DNA of 64,000 nucleotides from Campylobacter upsaliensis (GTDB taxonomy: Bacteria; Campylobacterota; Campylobacteria; Campylobacterales; Campylobacteraceae), in assembly GCF_900637395.1 (NCBI RefSeq), contig NZ_LR134372.1:186001-250000 (forward strand). Reading direction: 5' to 3'. Under the pieces are notes generated by a model. The model saw nothing but the letters and a program-made list of their open reading frames with translations, searched no databases and was not told the DNA's origin. A program made the position numbers and the translations under genes. This document shows positions 8,640-16,906 of this stretch, piece by piece (the first letter of the stretch is position 1; each line of letters begins with the position of its first letter).

Positions 8640-9626
8640 AATTTCAAATTTAACGCCTTGTTCAAAAAAACTTTCTTCGCTTGAAAGTGTGATGAAAACT
8701 ATGTGGAAAATACCTAATTCAAGGGCTTTTGGTAGAATTTTTTTAGCCCTTAGCTTAATGAGGTCTATGTCTAGGGTTGGACTTGAGATGTAGGCGTGAT
8801 GCGTGGTGTAAAAGTGGAAAAATTTATTATAAAAAAGCTTTTTTTGGCATTTAAAAAGCTCGCATAGGAGCATATTTTCAAAAAGGGCGTTAAAATTTTT
8901 TTGTATGCAAAGGGCATTTCTTAGACTAAAATCTTTAAAATAAATTTTAAAAAGCTTTTTTTCTCCGTGTGTTAAATTTGTAATGATGAAGCGATTTTCT
9001 AAATCTTTTATGCTTTTATAAACGCTATCTTTTGAGGTTTTAATTTTTGTTTTAAGGTTTAAAAAAAGTTGGTTTATGCTGATTTCTTTGCCTAAATTAA
9101 GAGCCAAGTATTTTAAAATTTCAAGCTCTAAAAGATTAAATTCTTTTGGGGAGATTTTATCATTTTCTTTTTGTCCGTTTTGTAGAAAAAGCCCTAAGAG
9201 CTGTTGTATGGGAAGATTTTTTTTACTAATGCTAATAAATTCTTCAAAATCACAAAAATTTAAATAAAGCTCCTTAAAGCCCTTTAAATTTAACAAATTA
9301 TTATGAGTGCAAACTATGGTATTTACGGGACTTTGAAAGTTTAAATTAGTGGGAGCATTATAAAGGCAGAGAATTTGAATTTGCGGATTTTGCTTTAAAA
9401 AGGGTGTTAAATTTTTAAGACTTTCTTTTTCAAAACGCACATCTTCAAGGTCGATAAATAGCACCTCTTCGCTTTTAAAAGAAGAGAAAAAATTCAAAAT
9501 AAGGCGTTTTTTACCGCTATTTTTCGCACCTTTTAAAAGAATATTTGCAGGATAAAGTTTTAATTTTCTTTCATAATTTGGCTCAAATTTGGGGTGATTT
9601 TCATAGAAAAAATTTAAGATTTTCAC
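8607..9626 (-). CDS. P-loop ATPase of unknown function (DUF4143-like architecture)
   Basis: 339-residue protein with a Walker A-like GAKNSGKKRLI near residue 33 and a Walker B-like EVLFIDLED near residue 55. A middle helical part (EILKYLALNLGKEISINQLF, then SVYKSIKDLENRFII) looks like a winged helix. The C-terminal half resembles the nuclease-like DUF4143 end of AAA proteins. It matches the position of C. jejuni Cj1533c, annotated only as an ATP/GTP-binding protein. Its start abuts the next gene's stop, so it probably closes the leftward run from ilvE. Function is unknown. Confidence 0.6.
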   Translation of the reverse strand: MKILNFFYENHPKFEPNYERKLKLYPANILLKGAKNSGKKRLILNFFSSFKSEEVLFIDLEDVRFEKESLKNLTPFLKQNPQIQILCLYNAPTNLNFQSPVNTIVCTHNNLLNLKGFKELYLNFCDFEEFISISKKNLPIQQLLGLFLQNGQKENDKISPKEFNLLELEILKYLALNLGKEISINQLFLNLKTKIKTSKDSVYKSIKDLENRFIITNLTHGEKKLFKIYFKDFSLRNALCIQKNFNALFENMLLCELFKCQKKLFYNKFFHFYTTHHAYISSPTLDIDLIKLRAKKILPKALELGIFHIVFITLSSEESFFEQGVKFEILPFDKWALSL

Positions 9627-9627
9627 G

Positions 9628-10137
9628 CTAGATACATTTTAGGGTATGGTAAAATTCAGCATTATCAAAGCTCGGTGGAAAGGGGACTTTGGCACTGAAT
9701 TCTTTATAGGTGTTACCCGGGAGTTTGTTGGCTATTTCTATGGTGTAGGTTGCGCTTGTATTTTTCATCGTGGCGTTTTTAAGATTTTCATCAGCAAAAA
9801 CCTCTCCGCCGACTGCTTTTTTGTTTGTAATGCTTAAATGAAGATAACATTTTCCAATGTCGTATTTTGTAAGGTTTTGCACTCTGCCACTTACAATGAG
9901 GCTTTCGTGCCTTAAATCTCTAGTATAAGTGAGTTTAGAAAGTGAAGCTTGTGTGGTAAATTCGCTAATGGTTACTAAAACGGAGTAAATTAAAATCGCC
10001 ATAAATATGGTGTTGATACTATAAAGAATAAGGGCGATTTCTTTTTGTTTAAATTTGAGAAAGATTAAAACGCAAATTAAAATAAAACAAATGAATAAAA
10101 GCACAAAAGCGAGGATATGAAAAAAAGTAAATTGCAT
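9628..10137 (-). CDS. DUF2393-like membrane-anchored protein
   Basis: 169-residue protein with two N-terminal membrane helices (FFHILAFVLLFICFILICV and LILYSINTIFMAILIYSVLV) followed by an exported beta-rich part with SGRVQNLTKYDIGKCYLHL. It resembles the campylobacterial DUF2393 family, of unknown function. I start it at ATG 10137, which overlaps the upstream stop as TAATG, and not at the GTG 9 bases earlier. It is paralogous in plan to the preceding gene; the pair matches C. jejuni Cj0266c/Cj0267c. Confidence 0.6.
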   Translation of the reverse strand: MQFTFFHILAFVLLFICFILICVLIFLKFKQKEIALILYSINTIFMAILIYSVLVTISEFTTQASLSKLTYTRDLRHESLIVSGRVQNLTKYDIGKCYLHLSITNKKAVGGEVFADENLKNATMKNTSATYTIEIANKLPGNTYKEFSAKVPFPPSFDNAEFYHTLKCI

Positions 10138-10667
10138 TAAAAACACTCCGAACTTAAACGAAGGGTATAATTGCCTTCTTTGTCAAAATTGTCAAAGGCT
10201 ATTCTTTGAAACTGGGTGCTACCTTTTTCTAAATTATTAAAACTTTTGCTTTTTTGTCTAAAGGCAATAAATTGTTTTTTAAAGCTTGAAATGAAATTGT
10301 CATTTTCGTTTGGATTTTGATAAAGCTTGGCAGTAACTTTACAGTCTTTAAAATTAAATTTAGAGGTGTTTGTGATGTTAAAATCGACTATAAAAGCACC
10401 CGAGCTTTGTATGATTCTTTGATTTTGTATGGTTGTAATTCTACTTCTTAATTCAAAATCGATAAAGCGATAACCATAAATATAAATCAAAAATGAAGCA
10501 ATAATGTCTAAAGCTATGATAAACAGGGCTATGATGGGTCTATGGCTTAGAAAAATACATAAAAACAAAATGCAAGTGAAAAACAAAAATACTAGCAAAA
10601 TTAGCATAAAATCTGCTAAATAAAAATGGCTAGTATAAAAAAGAATCCATTCTTTTATGTTTTCCAC
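10137..10667 (-). CDS. DUF2393-like membrane-anchored protein
   Basis: 176 residues. Two membrane helices lie in the first 65 residues (ADFMLILLVFLFFTCILFLC and RPIIALFIIALDIIASFLIY), followed by a soluble region with SGAFIVDFNITNTSKFNFKDC, which aligns by eye with SGRVQNLTKYDIGKC of the downstream neighbour. Both halves of the pair thus share topology and a short motif, suggesting an old duplication and possibly a heteromeric membrane complex. It lies 10 bases downstream of the SPFH gene in the same operon. Function unknown. Confidence 0.6.
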   Translation of the reverse strand: MENIKEWILFYTSHFYLADFMLILLVFLFFTCILFLCIFLSHRPIIALFIIALDIIASFLIYIYGYRFIDFELRSRITTIQNQRIIQSSGAFIVDFNITNTSKFNFKDCKVTAKLYQNPNENDNFISSFKKQFIAFRQKSKSFNNLEKGSTQFQRIAFDNFDKEGNYTLRLSSECF

Positions 10668-10676
10668 TTAATTTTC

Positions 10677-11762
10677 CTAGTTTGGGCTAACTGCAGTTTG
10701 CTTTTTAGCATCCTTAGTATCGACCCAGATATTAGGCACTGCACCGCCAGGCGTTAGGAAAATTTTTGCGTCTTGATTGACCTTTAGGGCTTCATTGAAA
10801 GCCTTTTGCGTTTCGATTTGTTTTAAGTTAAGTAAAGGCGTGTTAAGGCTTTGAGCGATTTCTTTATTAGAATAAGCTTGTGCATCCGCTTCTATCTTTA
10901 CAGCCGTTGCCTTACCCTTAGCACTGATGATAGTCGCATTTGCTTCACCCTCTGCTAAAGCAGCCTTTTTAAGGGCTTCTTGGTTAGCTCTTTCGACTTC
11001 GTATTTTGTTCTTTCGGCTTCTTGCTTGGCGATTTGCACGCGTTCAATTTGCTCCTTAACTTTGGCTGGGAGTATGATTTCTCTAAGTTGCACAGCTCTA
11101 AGCTCGACAGGTTCATTTGGCTGGGCTATGATGGTTTTTCTTATGCCCTCTTCGATTTGCGTGGCTATGGCGTTACGATTGGTTGGTAATTCTTCAGCCG
11201 TGTAGCGTCCTACGACACTACGCACGACATCACGCACAACAGGGTCGATGATTTTATTTTCCCAGTTTAAGCTCCAAACAGCTATGGTTTGAGGCACTTG
11301 AATAGGATTTAATTGATATTGCACCGTTACATCAATAGACACGGGCAAACCACGCGAGTCAAGCACAGAAATGCTATTTTTATTAATCACGCCCGTGCCA
11401 ATACCCAAATTTTCGTTCGTTCCTTCCAAAGAAGCGTAATTAATCTGCCTTACCCTAGTATCCACAACAATCACCCTATCAATGAAAGGTAGGAAAAAGT
11501 GAAGTCCGGGCTCAAGGGGATTGGGATCATATTGACCAGTGCGGGCTTTAATGCCCATTTCGCCGGAATTTATGATGACAAAAGGTTTTGCGACAATTAA
11601 AATCAAAGCAATAATAATAAGCGTGTAAATCACAGGTGCAAATTTACCAAAGCCTTTAAAATTAAATTCTGGAGCTTTGAAATTAAAATTTTGGCGATGA
11701 TTGTTTCCGCCGTTTGAATTTCCATTTTTCTTATTAAAATAATCATTTAAATCTGCTGGCAT
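10677..11762 (-). CDS. SPFH/band 7 (prohibitin-like) membrane protein
   Basis: 361-residue protein with a short hydrophilic N-terminus rich in Asn and Gly, one membrane helix at about residues 44-63, an SPFH domain (INSGEMGIKARTG, then QINYASLEGTNEN), and a long Ala/Glu-rich coiled coil (residues ~225-300, ERTKYEVERANQEALKKAA). Such proteins scaffold membrane microdomains or control membrane proteases. The C. jejuni counterpart Cj0268c has, as I recall, been linked to adhesion and invasion. It follows ilvE by 10 bases and heads the pair of DUF2393-like genes. Confidence 0.85.
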   Translation of the reverse strand: MPADLNDYFNKKNGNSNGGNNHRQNFNFKAPEFNFKGFGKFAPVIYTLIIIALILIVAKPFVIINSGEMGIKARTGQYDPNPLEPGLHFFLPFIDRVIVVDTRVRQINYASLEGTNENLGIGTGVINKNSISVLDSRGLPVSIDVTVQYQLNPIQVPQTIAVWSLNWENKIIDPVVRDVVRSVVGRYTAEELPTNRNAIATQIEEGIRKTIIAQPNEPVELRAVQLREIILPAKVKEQIERVQIAKQEAERTKYEVERANQEALKKAALAEGEANATIISAKGKATAVKIEADAQAYSNKEIAQSLNTPLLNLKQIETQKAFNEALKVNQDAKIFLTPGGAVPNIWVDTKDAKKQTAVSPN

Positions 11763-11772
11763 TGTTTTCCTT

Positions 11773-12687
11773 TTAAATATAAGTTAGCATTGAAGCGTAT
11801 TTTTCATTACGCCCATAAACTATGTCAAAATAGGCATCTTGAATTTTTCGAGTTAGTTTTCCTCGTAAGCCATCGCCTATTATCCTTGCGTCAATGTTAT
11901 TAATAGGTGTGATTTCTGCGGCTGTGCCTGTGAAAAACGCCTCATCTGCTGTATAAACCTCATCGCGTGAAATTCTTTGTCTAAGCACATCAATCCCTAA
12001 ATCGTGGGCGATTTTAAGCACCATATCTTGCGTGATACTTTTGAGAGAAAAATCATTTGGCGGAGTGATTAAAACGCCATTTTTAACGATGAAAAAGCAC
12101 TCTCCCGTTCCCTCTGCCACAAAACCTTCTTCATCAAGCATTAAGGCTTCTTCATATCCTGCTTCTATGGCTTCAAATTTAGCAATTTGAGAATTGAGAT
12201 AATTCGCACTTGCTTTAGCCTTACCCATACAAGATTTGACGCTATTTCTAGCAAAAGAGGAAATTTTGACCTTAATACCCTTTTCAAGTCCCTCCTCGCC
12301 AAGATAAGCCCCCCATTCCCAAGCAGCTATACCCACACGCACAGGGGCTTTGATATGATAAAGCCCTATAACGCCATCACCTAAGAAGATTAAGGGGCGT
12401 ATGTAAGTATTTTCTTTAAAGGCATTTGCCCTTAAAAGCTCTATTTGTGCATTTTCAAGCTCTTTTTGAGAGAATGGACAATTTAAAAGCGTAATTTTTG
12501 CACTTTCAAGCAGTCTTTTTGTGTGCTCTTCAAGTCTAAAAATCGCTAAACCTCTATCCGTTTTATAAGCTCTAGTCCCTTCAAACACGGCATTGCCATA
12601 ATGTAAAGAGTGGGTTAGAAAATGCAAAGTTGCATCTTTAAAATTAACAAGTTTTCCATCAAGCCAAATTTTTTCTGCGTGTATCAT
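11773..12687 (-). CDS. ilvE: Branched-chain amino acid aminotransferase
   Basis: Class IV PLP aminotransferase that makes valine, leucine and isoleucine from their keto acids with glutamate as donor. Length 304 residues. Diagnostic stretches are FLTHSLHYGNAVFEGTRAY near the N-terminus, CKGKAKASANYLNS-like KAKASANYLNSQ with the PLP lysine, EGTGECFFIVKNG, and DEAFFTGTAAEITPI. The ATG at 12687 follows an AAAGAGGTAAAG site. It is 44 bases downstream of the ATP-grasp gene and may be partly read from that operon. Confidence 0.94.
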   Translation of the reverse strand: MIHAEKIWLDGKLVNFKDATLHFLTHSLHYGNAVFEGTRAYKTDRGLAIFRLEEHTKRLLESAKITLLNCPFSQKELENAQIELLRANAFKENTYIRPLIFLGDGVIGLYHIKAPVRVGIAAWEWGAYLGEEGLEKGIKVKISSFARNSVKSCMGKAKASANYLNSQIAKFEAIEAGYEEALMLDEEGFVAEGTGECFFIVKNGVLITPPNDFSLKSITQDMVLKIAHDLGIDVLRQRISRDEVYTADEAFFTGTAAEITPINNIDARIIGDGLRGKLTRKIQDAYFDIVYGRNEKYASMLTYI

Positions 12688-12731
12688 CTTTACCTCTTTT
12701 CATTTAAAAGCGTGATTGTAGCAAAAATAGG

Positions 12732-13577
12732 CTAACAATTAGCTTTTAGATAAAAATGAAGTAAATTTTTTATAAATATTTCAAGGGCGTTTTCGTGAAA
12801 GTCAAAATACAAGCTAGGCTCTATTAATTCAACTTCATTAATCAAAACATTGCCATTTTTTTGCGGCAATAAATCCACTCTAGCATAAAGCAAATTTGAG
12901 CTTTTAAGAGCTTTGAGTGCCTTTAGAGCTAGGTCAATGTGAGCTTTGCTAGGGTTTTTAAGTGGAGCTATTTTGACGCCGTAATTTGAATTTGCTCTCC
13001 AGTCTTTTTGCGTTTGTCTGTGAATCGCATAATTAAATTTTCCACCAAAAAAGATAAAACAAAACTCTCCTAGCTCCTCCACACTTTCTATAAAAGGCTG
13101 AATTAATGCTCCGTGGGGAAATTCTTCTTTAGTGGGTATTTTTTGCTCTAAAAATCGCACTTTATACCCACTTTGCCCGACTAAAGGTTTAATCACGGCT
13201 TTTTGAAAAGGAATTAAGCTAAGATCAAATTCTTCATTTTGTTTAAAAATAATACTATCAATGATAGGTAAATTCGCTTCTTCTAAGATCTTAAGATAGC
13301 TTTTATCAGCGTTCATCTTTAAAATTTCGCTAGGATTTAAGATGGAAATTTTTGCCCTTTCAAGTTCGTTTAAAAAGTGTAAAAAATTCGCATATTCTAA
13401 GCTATAATCCCACACAGCAAGAGGCAAAATGAGGGTGTTTGGAGCTAAATGACGCACTCTTATTTCTTGCCAAGCTTTTAACTCGCATTGATAATGTAAA
13501 TTTTCTAATTTTGCTTTTAGTTTTTTTAATGCTTCATTGCCCTCTTTATAAGCTTTGCAAGTGGCGATGATAAGCAT
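12732..13577 (-). CDS. ATP-grasp ligase-like protein (RimK/DcsG-like)
   Basis: 281-residue protein of ATP-grasp type. The N-terminal part has LILPLAVWDYSLEY...FLHFL and ISILNPSEILKMNADKSYL, which resembles the DcsG/CycK group of ATP-grasp ligases. The nucleotide-binding part is at KAVIKPLVGQSGYKV (about residue 130), and the metal-site region at LLYARVDLLP and VLINEVELIEPSLYF. ATP-grasp enzymes join a carboxylate to an amine or similar; the substrate here is unknown. Its ATG overlaps the pseudoazurin stop (TAATG), so it belongs to the iron-type transporter operon, where an enzyme of this kind is unexpected. Confidence 0.7.
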   Translation of the reverse strand: MLIIATCKAYKEGNEALKKLKAKLENLHYQCELKAWQEIRVRHLAPNTLILPLAVWDYSLEYANFLHFLNELERAKISILNPSEILKMNADKSYLKILEEANLPIIDSIIFKQNEEFDLSLIPFQKAVIKPLVGQSGYKVRFLEQKIPTKEEFPHGALIQPFIESVEELGEFCFIFFGGKFNYAIHRQTQKDWRANSNYGVKIAPLKNPSKAHIDLALKALKALKSSNLLYARVDLLPQKNGNVLINEVELIEPSLYFDFHENALEIFIKNLLHFYLKANC

Positions 13578-14014
13578 TATTTTAGCTCTTTAACATAAGC
13601 TTCAAGGCGTCCTTGATTCATCATTGCTCTTTTTTCAAGCTTAGGCACGGCGTTTTTGATTTGCTCTAAATTCTCTGCTTTGCCAACTTGTATGAAACCT
13701 AGCATATTCATCATTCTATGTGGTGGGCACTCATAAAGATAAACACCCTCTTTTTCAAATGTAAAAGTCGCTTTTTCATCAAGTTTGCTTTCAAATTTGC
13801 TAGCACCCTTAGGCACTATCACGCTTTTAGCCCAGTGGCTTTTGTGAGTTGGGACGAAAGTTACGCTATCACCCACTTCTATGTGTAGGACGGCTGGCTC
13901 AAAAATCATCGTTTGATTTTTGCTATCAAGATCAAGCATTTTTACTTCATAGTTTTTTGCCTCTAAACTCATCATTAAAAGCCCTAAAATCGCTGTTTTA
14001 ATTAAAATTTTCAT
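13577..14014 (-). CDS. Pseudoazurin-like cupredoxin, exported
   Basis: 145-residue periplasmic blue-copper protein. It has a signal peptide (residues 1-19), then a single cupredoxin domain. The expected type-1 copper ligands are present with the right spacing: H60 in KSHWAKS, and C96, H99 and M104 in YECPPHRMMNM. Pseudoazurins carry single electrons in the periplasm, for example to nitrite or nitrous oxide reductases. Here it overlaps the ABC transporter ATPase gene by 17 bases, which instead suggests a link with metal uptake or redox handling of the transported metal. That link is inference. Confidence 0.85.
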   Translation of the reverse strand: MKILIKTAILGLLMMSLEAKNYEVKMLDLDSKNQTMIFEPAVLHIEVGDSVTFVPTHKSHWAKSVIVPKGASKFESKLDEKATFTFEKEGVYLYECPPHRMMNMLGFIQVGKAENLEQIKNAVPKLEKRAMMNQGRLEAYVKELK

Positions 14015-14777
14015 TTTCTTTTCCTTTCAATTCTTTGGCGGCAGATTTAGCCAAAACACAAGGCAAACCCCGCTCACAATAAAAAATGTCCGCATCAATG
14101 CGATACACCTCCTTTAACAAGTCCTTATTTAATACATTTTCAGGTTTATCTTTAGCCTTAATTTTTGCTTGATGTAAGATAATAAGCTCATCGGCAAATT
14201 GCGAAGCTAAAGATAAATCGTGCAAAATCACAAGGGTTAGCAAATTTTGCTCTTTTGTGTGTTTTTTGACATTTTCTAATAAAACGCATTGATGATGTAA
14301 ATCTAAAGCTGAAACAGGCTCATCAAGCAGTAAAATTTGCGGTTCCTTCAAAAGCACGGAAGCAAAATTAACCATTTGTCTTTGACCGCCTGAAAGTGTG
14401 CTAATATCCCTCTCTGCTAGGTGTAAAATGCCAAGTTCTTCCATAAGTTTTGCGGCTTTTTTGATTTGCATATTACTTAAATACATTCCAAGTTGATCTA
14501 TAAGCCCTAGTAAAACAACTTCAAGTGCGCTTAAATTAGCGTCTATGTAATTATCCTGAGGCATATAGCCTATAAGCTTTTTGTTTAAATTCTTATCATC
14601 AAATTTCACCTGACCAGAACTTGCAAATTCTCCAAAAATAGCTCCTAAAAGCGAAGATTTACCCGCTCCATTTGCGCCTAAGATAGCATAAATTTTACCT
14701 TTTTCAAGTTTTAAATTGATTTGATCGACAACGCATAAATTTTTACGATGCACGCTAAAATTTTCAAGCTTTAGCAT
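13998..14777 (-). CDS. ABC transporter ATP-binding protein, FecE/siderophore type
   Basis: 259-residue ATPase energising the permease encoded just upstream. Walker A is GANGAGKSS (about residue 35), the signature is LSGGQRQM, and Walker B is ILLLDEPVSALD, followed by the H-loop LVILHDLSLA. I start it at ATG 14777 (MLKLENFS), which has an AAGGAAAAATT site and overlaps the permease by 14 bases; a longer reading from 14819 lies wholly inside the permease gene. The family serves iron-siderophore, haem and cobalamin importers; the substrate is not readable. Confidence 0.9.
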   Translation of the reverse strand: MLKLENFSVHRKNLCVVDQINLKLEKGKIYAILGANGAGKSSLLGAIFGEFASSGQVKFDDKNLNKKLIGYMPQDNYIDANLSALEVVLLGLIDQLGMYLSNMQIKKAAKLMEELGILHLAERDISTLSGGQRQMVNFASVLLKEPQILLLDEPVSALDLHHQCVLLENVKKHTKEQNLLTLVILHDLSLASQFADELIILHQAKIKAKDKPENVLNKDLLKEVYRIDADIFYCERGLPCVLAKSAAKELKGKENENFN

Positions 14778-15822
14778 AATTTTTCCTTGAAAAAATAATC
14801 CAAAAAAAGAAAGGCACACCTATTAAAGAAGTGATGATACCAACGGGAAATAAAGCCCCCGGTATAATCACCTTTGATAACACAGAAGCCAAGGATAAAA
14901 ATGCCGCTCCTACAAACATAGCACTAGGTAGGAAAAATCTTTGATCTTCTCCCACCAACATTCTTGCTATGTGTGGCGAAACAAGCCCTATAAAGCCTAT
15001 AACGCCCACAAAAGAAATAGCAGTCGCTGTCATAATGGAAACCAAAACAAGAGTTTTAAAGCGTAGAAAATTGAGATTAATCCCCATACTTTTAGCCCTT
15101 GCCTCGCCTAATTTAAGTGCCGTTAAAGCCCAAGAATCGCGAAGTAAAAGTAAAACGCAAACAAGAGTTACTATGCTGACTATGGGTAGATTTGTCCAAT
15201 TTGACTTTAGTAAAGAGCCAAAAAGCCAAAAAAGAATTTGTTGTGAAATTTCAGGGGCGGAGAGATACTGCACTAAAGATAGGAAAGATTGAAATAAAAA
15301 AAGTAAGGAAATTCCAACCAAAACAAGCATAGCTGAGTCAAATCTCTTAAAACTTGCAAAGCCAAAAAGCACGGAAGCGGCTAACATCGTCATCAAAAAT
15401 GCTCCTATGGGAACAGCCGTGATGAGGGGTAAGCCAAAACTTCCAAAGGCTATCACCAAAGACGCTCCAAAGCCACTAGCTGCTGCAAGTCCTAGAGTGT
15501 AGGGGCTTGCCATAGGATTATTAAGAAGAGTTTGAATTTCTGCTCCACCTATACCTAAAGCCGCTCCCACGACTAAAGCCATTAAAGCCATAGGAAGTCT
15601 TAAATCATAGACTATGCTTAAGGTTGTTAAATCAACCTCTTTTGAAGTAAAAGGCGATAAAAGTGCGCTTAAAACTTCTTTAGGGGCGAGTAGTGAGGGA
15701 CCTGTGGCGATGTCAAAAATCAAAGAGATGAAAGCAATCATTAAAAAACTTATGATGATATAAAATCTTTTTAATTCTCTTTTTCGATGTGCTTTGAGCG
15801 TGGCTACAATTTTATTTTGCAT
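14764..15822 (-). CDS. ABC transporter permease, FecCD family
   Basis: 352-residue inner-membrane permease of the FecCD/BtuC family, with about nine to ten hydrophobic segments beginning at residues 20-40. Family hallmarks include VGAALGIGGAEIQTLLNNP, GLAAASGFGAS and GFIGLVSPHIARMLVG, the last containing the loop that contacts the ATPase. One permease gene is present, so it probably works as a homodimer. It lies between the second binding protein and the ATPase with overlaps on both sides. Confidence 0.92.
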   Translation of the reverse strand: MQNKIVATLKAHRKRELKRFYIIISFLMIAFISLIFDIATGPSLLAPKEVLSALLSPFTSKEVDLTTLSIVYDLRLPMALMALVVGAALGIGGAEIQTLLNNPMASPYTLGLAAASGFGASLVIAFGSFGLPLITAVPIGAFLMTMLAASVLFGFASFKRFDSAMLVLVGISLLFLFQSFLSLVQYLSAPEISQQILFWLFGSLLKSNWTNLPIVSIVTLVCVLLLLRDSWALTALKLGEARAKSMGINLNFLRFKTLVLVSIMTATAISFVGVIGFIGLVSPHIARMLVGEDQRFFLPSAMFVGAAFLSLASVLSKVIIPGALFPVGIITSLIGVPFFFWIIFSRKNYAKA

Positions 15823-16906
15823 TTTTTGCCTTAATCATAAAAGTGCCTTGAGGTTTAGCCAGAAGAAATTTTTGATGAAAATCCAAATAAGTTTTTAAAG
15901 GGTCAATGTCTTCAAAAAGGCTAGGATAGAGAGTTTTAGCTATAAATTCTACCATAGCTACATCGGCTAAAGTAGTGCTTGCTCTGTGATAAGCACCGAA
16001 GAGTTTGTGATGGATGATGGCATTTAAATTCTCATATCCTTTTCTAAATTTAAACCCTTCAAGTCTTTTTAAAGCCTCATTTTCTTCAATATTAAAGCCC
16101 ATAACCATAGCTTCTTTGTTTTTTTCCAAATCACTTTCTCTACCTGTAATGATGATAACATCAGGATTAGCCGCTAAGACGAGTTCAGGATTAATCACGC
16201 CCCATTTTTTTACCAAATTTCTAGCGATATTTTCACCTCCTGCTAAGTCAATCAAAGCTCCCCACATATCATCGCCAAAGGTAAAGCTATTTTCTTGCGG
16301 ACCTTTATTACCAAATTCTATATAAATTTTTGGCTTAGGTAGTGCGGCTGATTTTATCCTCTCTTGCACGACATCGATTTTGCTTTTATAAAAATTAACT
16401 AATTCCAAAGCCCTTGCTTCCTGTCCTAAAATTTGTCCCAAAATTTCTGTGCTAAGACTATGTCTAGCGACACTTTCTTGATTGTAATCAATCACAACAA
16501 CAGGGATATTATGCTTTTCAAAAGTGGATAAATCTTCTTGAATCACTTCATATTGCCACGCTGCTAAAATGAGTAAATCAGGCTTTAAAGCGAGCACTTT
16601 TTCTACAGAAAAGGTTCCAAATTGAGGGTCGCCTACATCGGCTAAATTTTTAATGCGAGGGATAAATTGAGCATAAAATTCATAACTATTTTTGGCATAC
16701 ACAGCCCAACCATCTTTTACAAAACCAACAACCTTATCGAAAGCTTCAACCCCACCTACTGCTAAGAAGTCAGTGTAATAAAATCCTAAAACAATGCGTT
16801 TTGCGGGTAAATCCACCCTAACTTCTCTATCTAAAACATCTTTAATCGCTACTTCTTTAGCGTTAAGACATACTATTAAGCTTAGAAAATAAAATAAAAC
16901 TTTCAT
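15812..16906 (-). CDS. ABC transporter periplasmic binding protein, iron/siderophore type (copy 2)
   Basis: 364 residues. N-terminal signal peptide (residues 1-16, ending CLNAK) and a helical-backbone metal-receptor fold of the FepB/BtuF class. It shares long stretches with the preceding gene: LGFYYTDFLAVGG, FSVEKVLALKPDLLILAAWQ, PKPKIYIEFGNKGP and EAMVMGFNIEE. No lipobox cysteine is seen, so it should be soluble in the periplasm. It overlaps the permease start by 11 bases. Having two related binding proteins for one permease suggests two forms of ligand. Confidence 0.88.
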   Translation of the reverse strand: MKVLFYFLSLIVCLNAKEVAIKDVLDREVRVDLPAKRIVLGFYYTDFLAVGGVEAFDKVVGFVKDGWAVYAKNSYEFYAQFIPRIKNLADVGDPQFGTFSVEKVLALKPDLLILAAWQYEVIQEDLSTFEKHNIPVVVIDYNQESVARHSLSTEILGQILGQEARALELVNFYKSKIDVVQERIKSAALPKPKIYIEFGNKGPQENSFTFGDDMWGALIDLAGGENIARNLVKKWGVINPELVLAANPDVIIITGRESDLEKNKEAMVMGFNIEENEALKRLEGFKFRKGYENLNAIIHHKLFGAYHRASTTLADVAMVEFIAKTLYPSLFEDIDPLKTYLDFHQKFLLAKPQGTFMIKAKNAK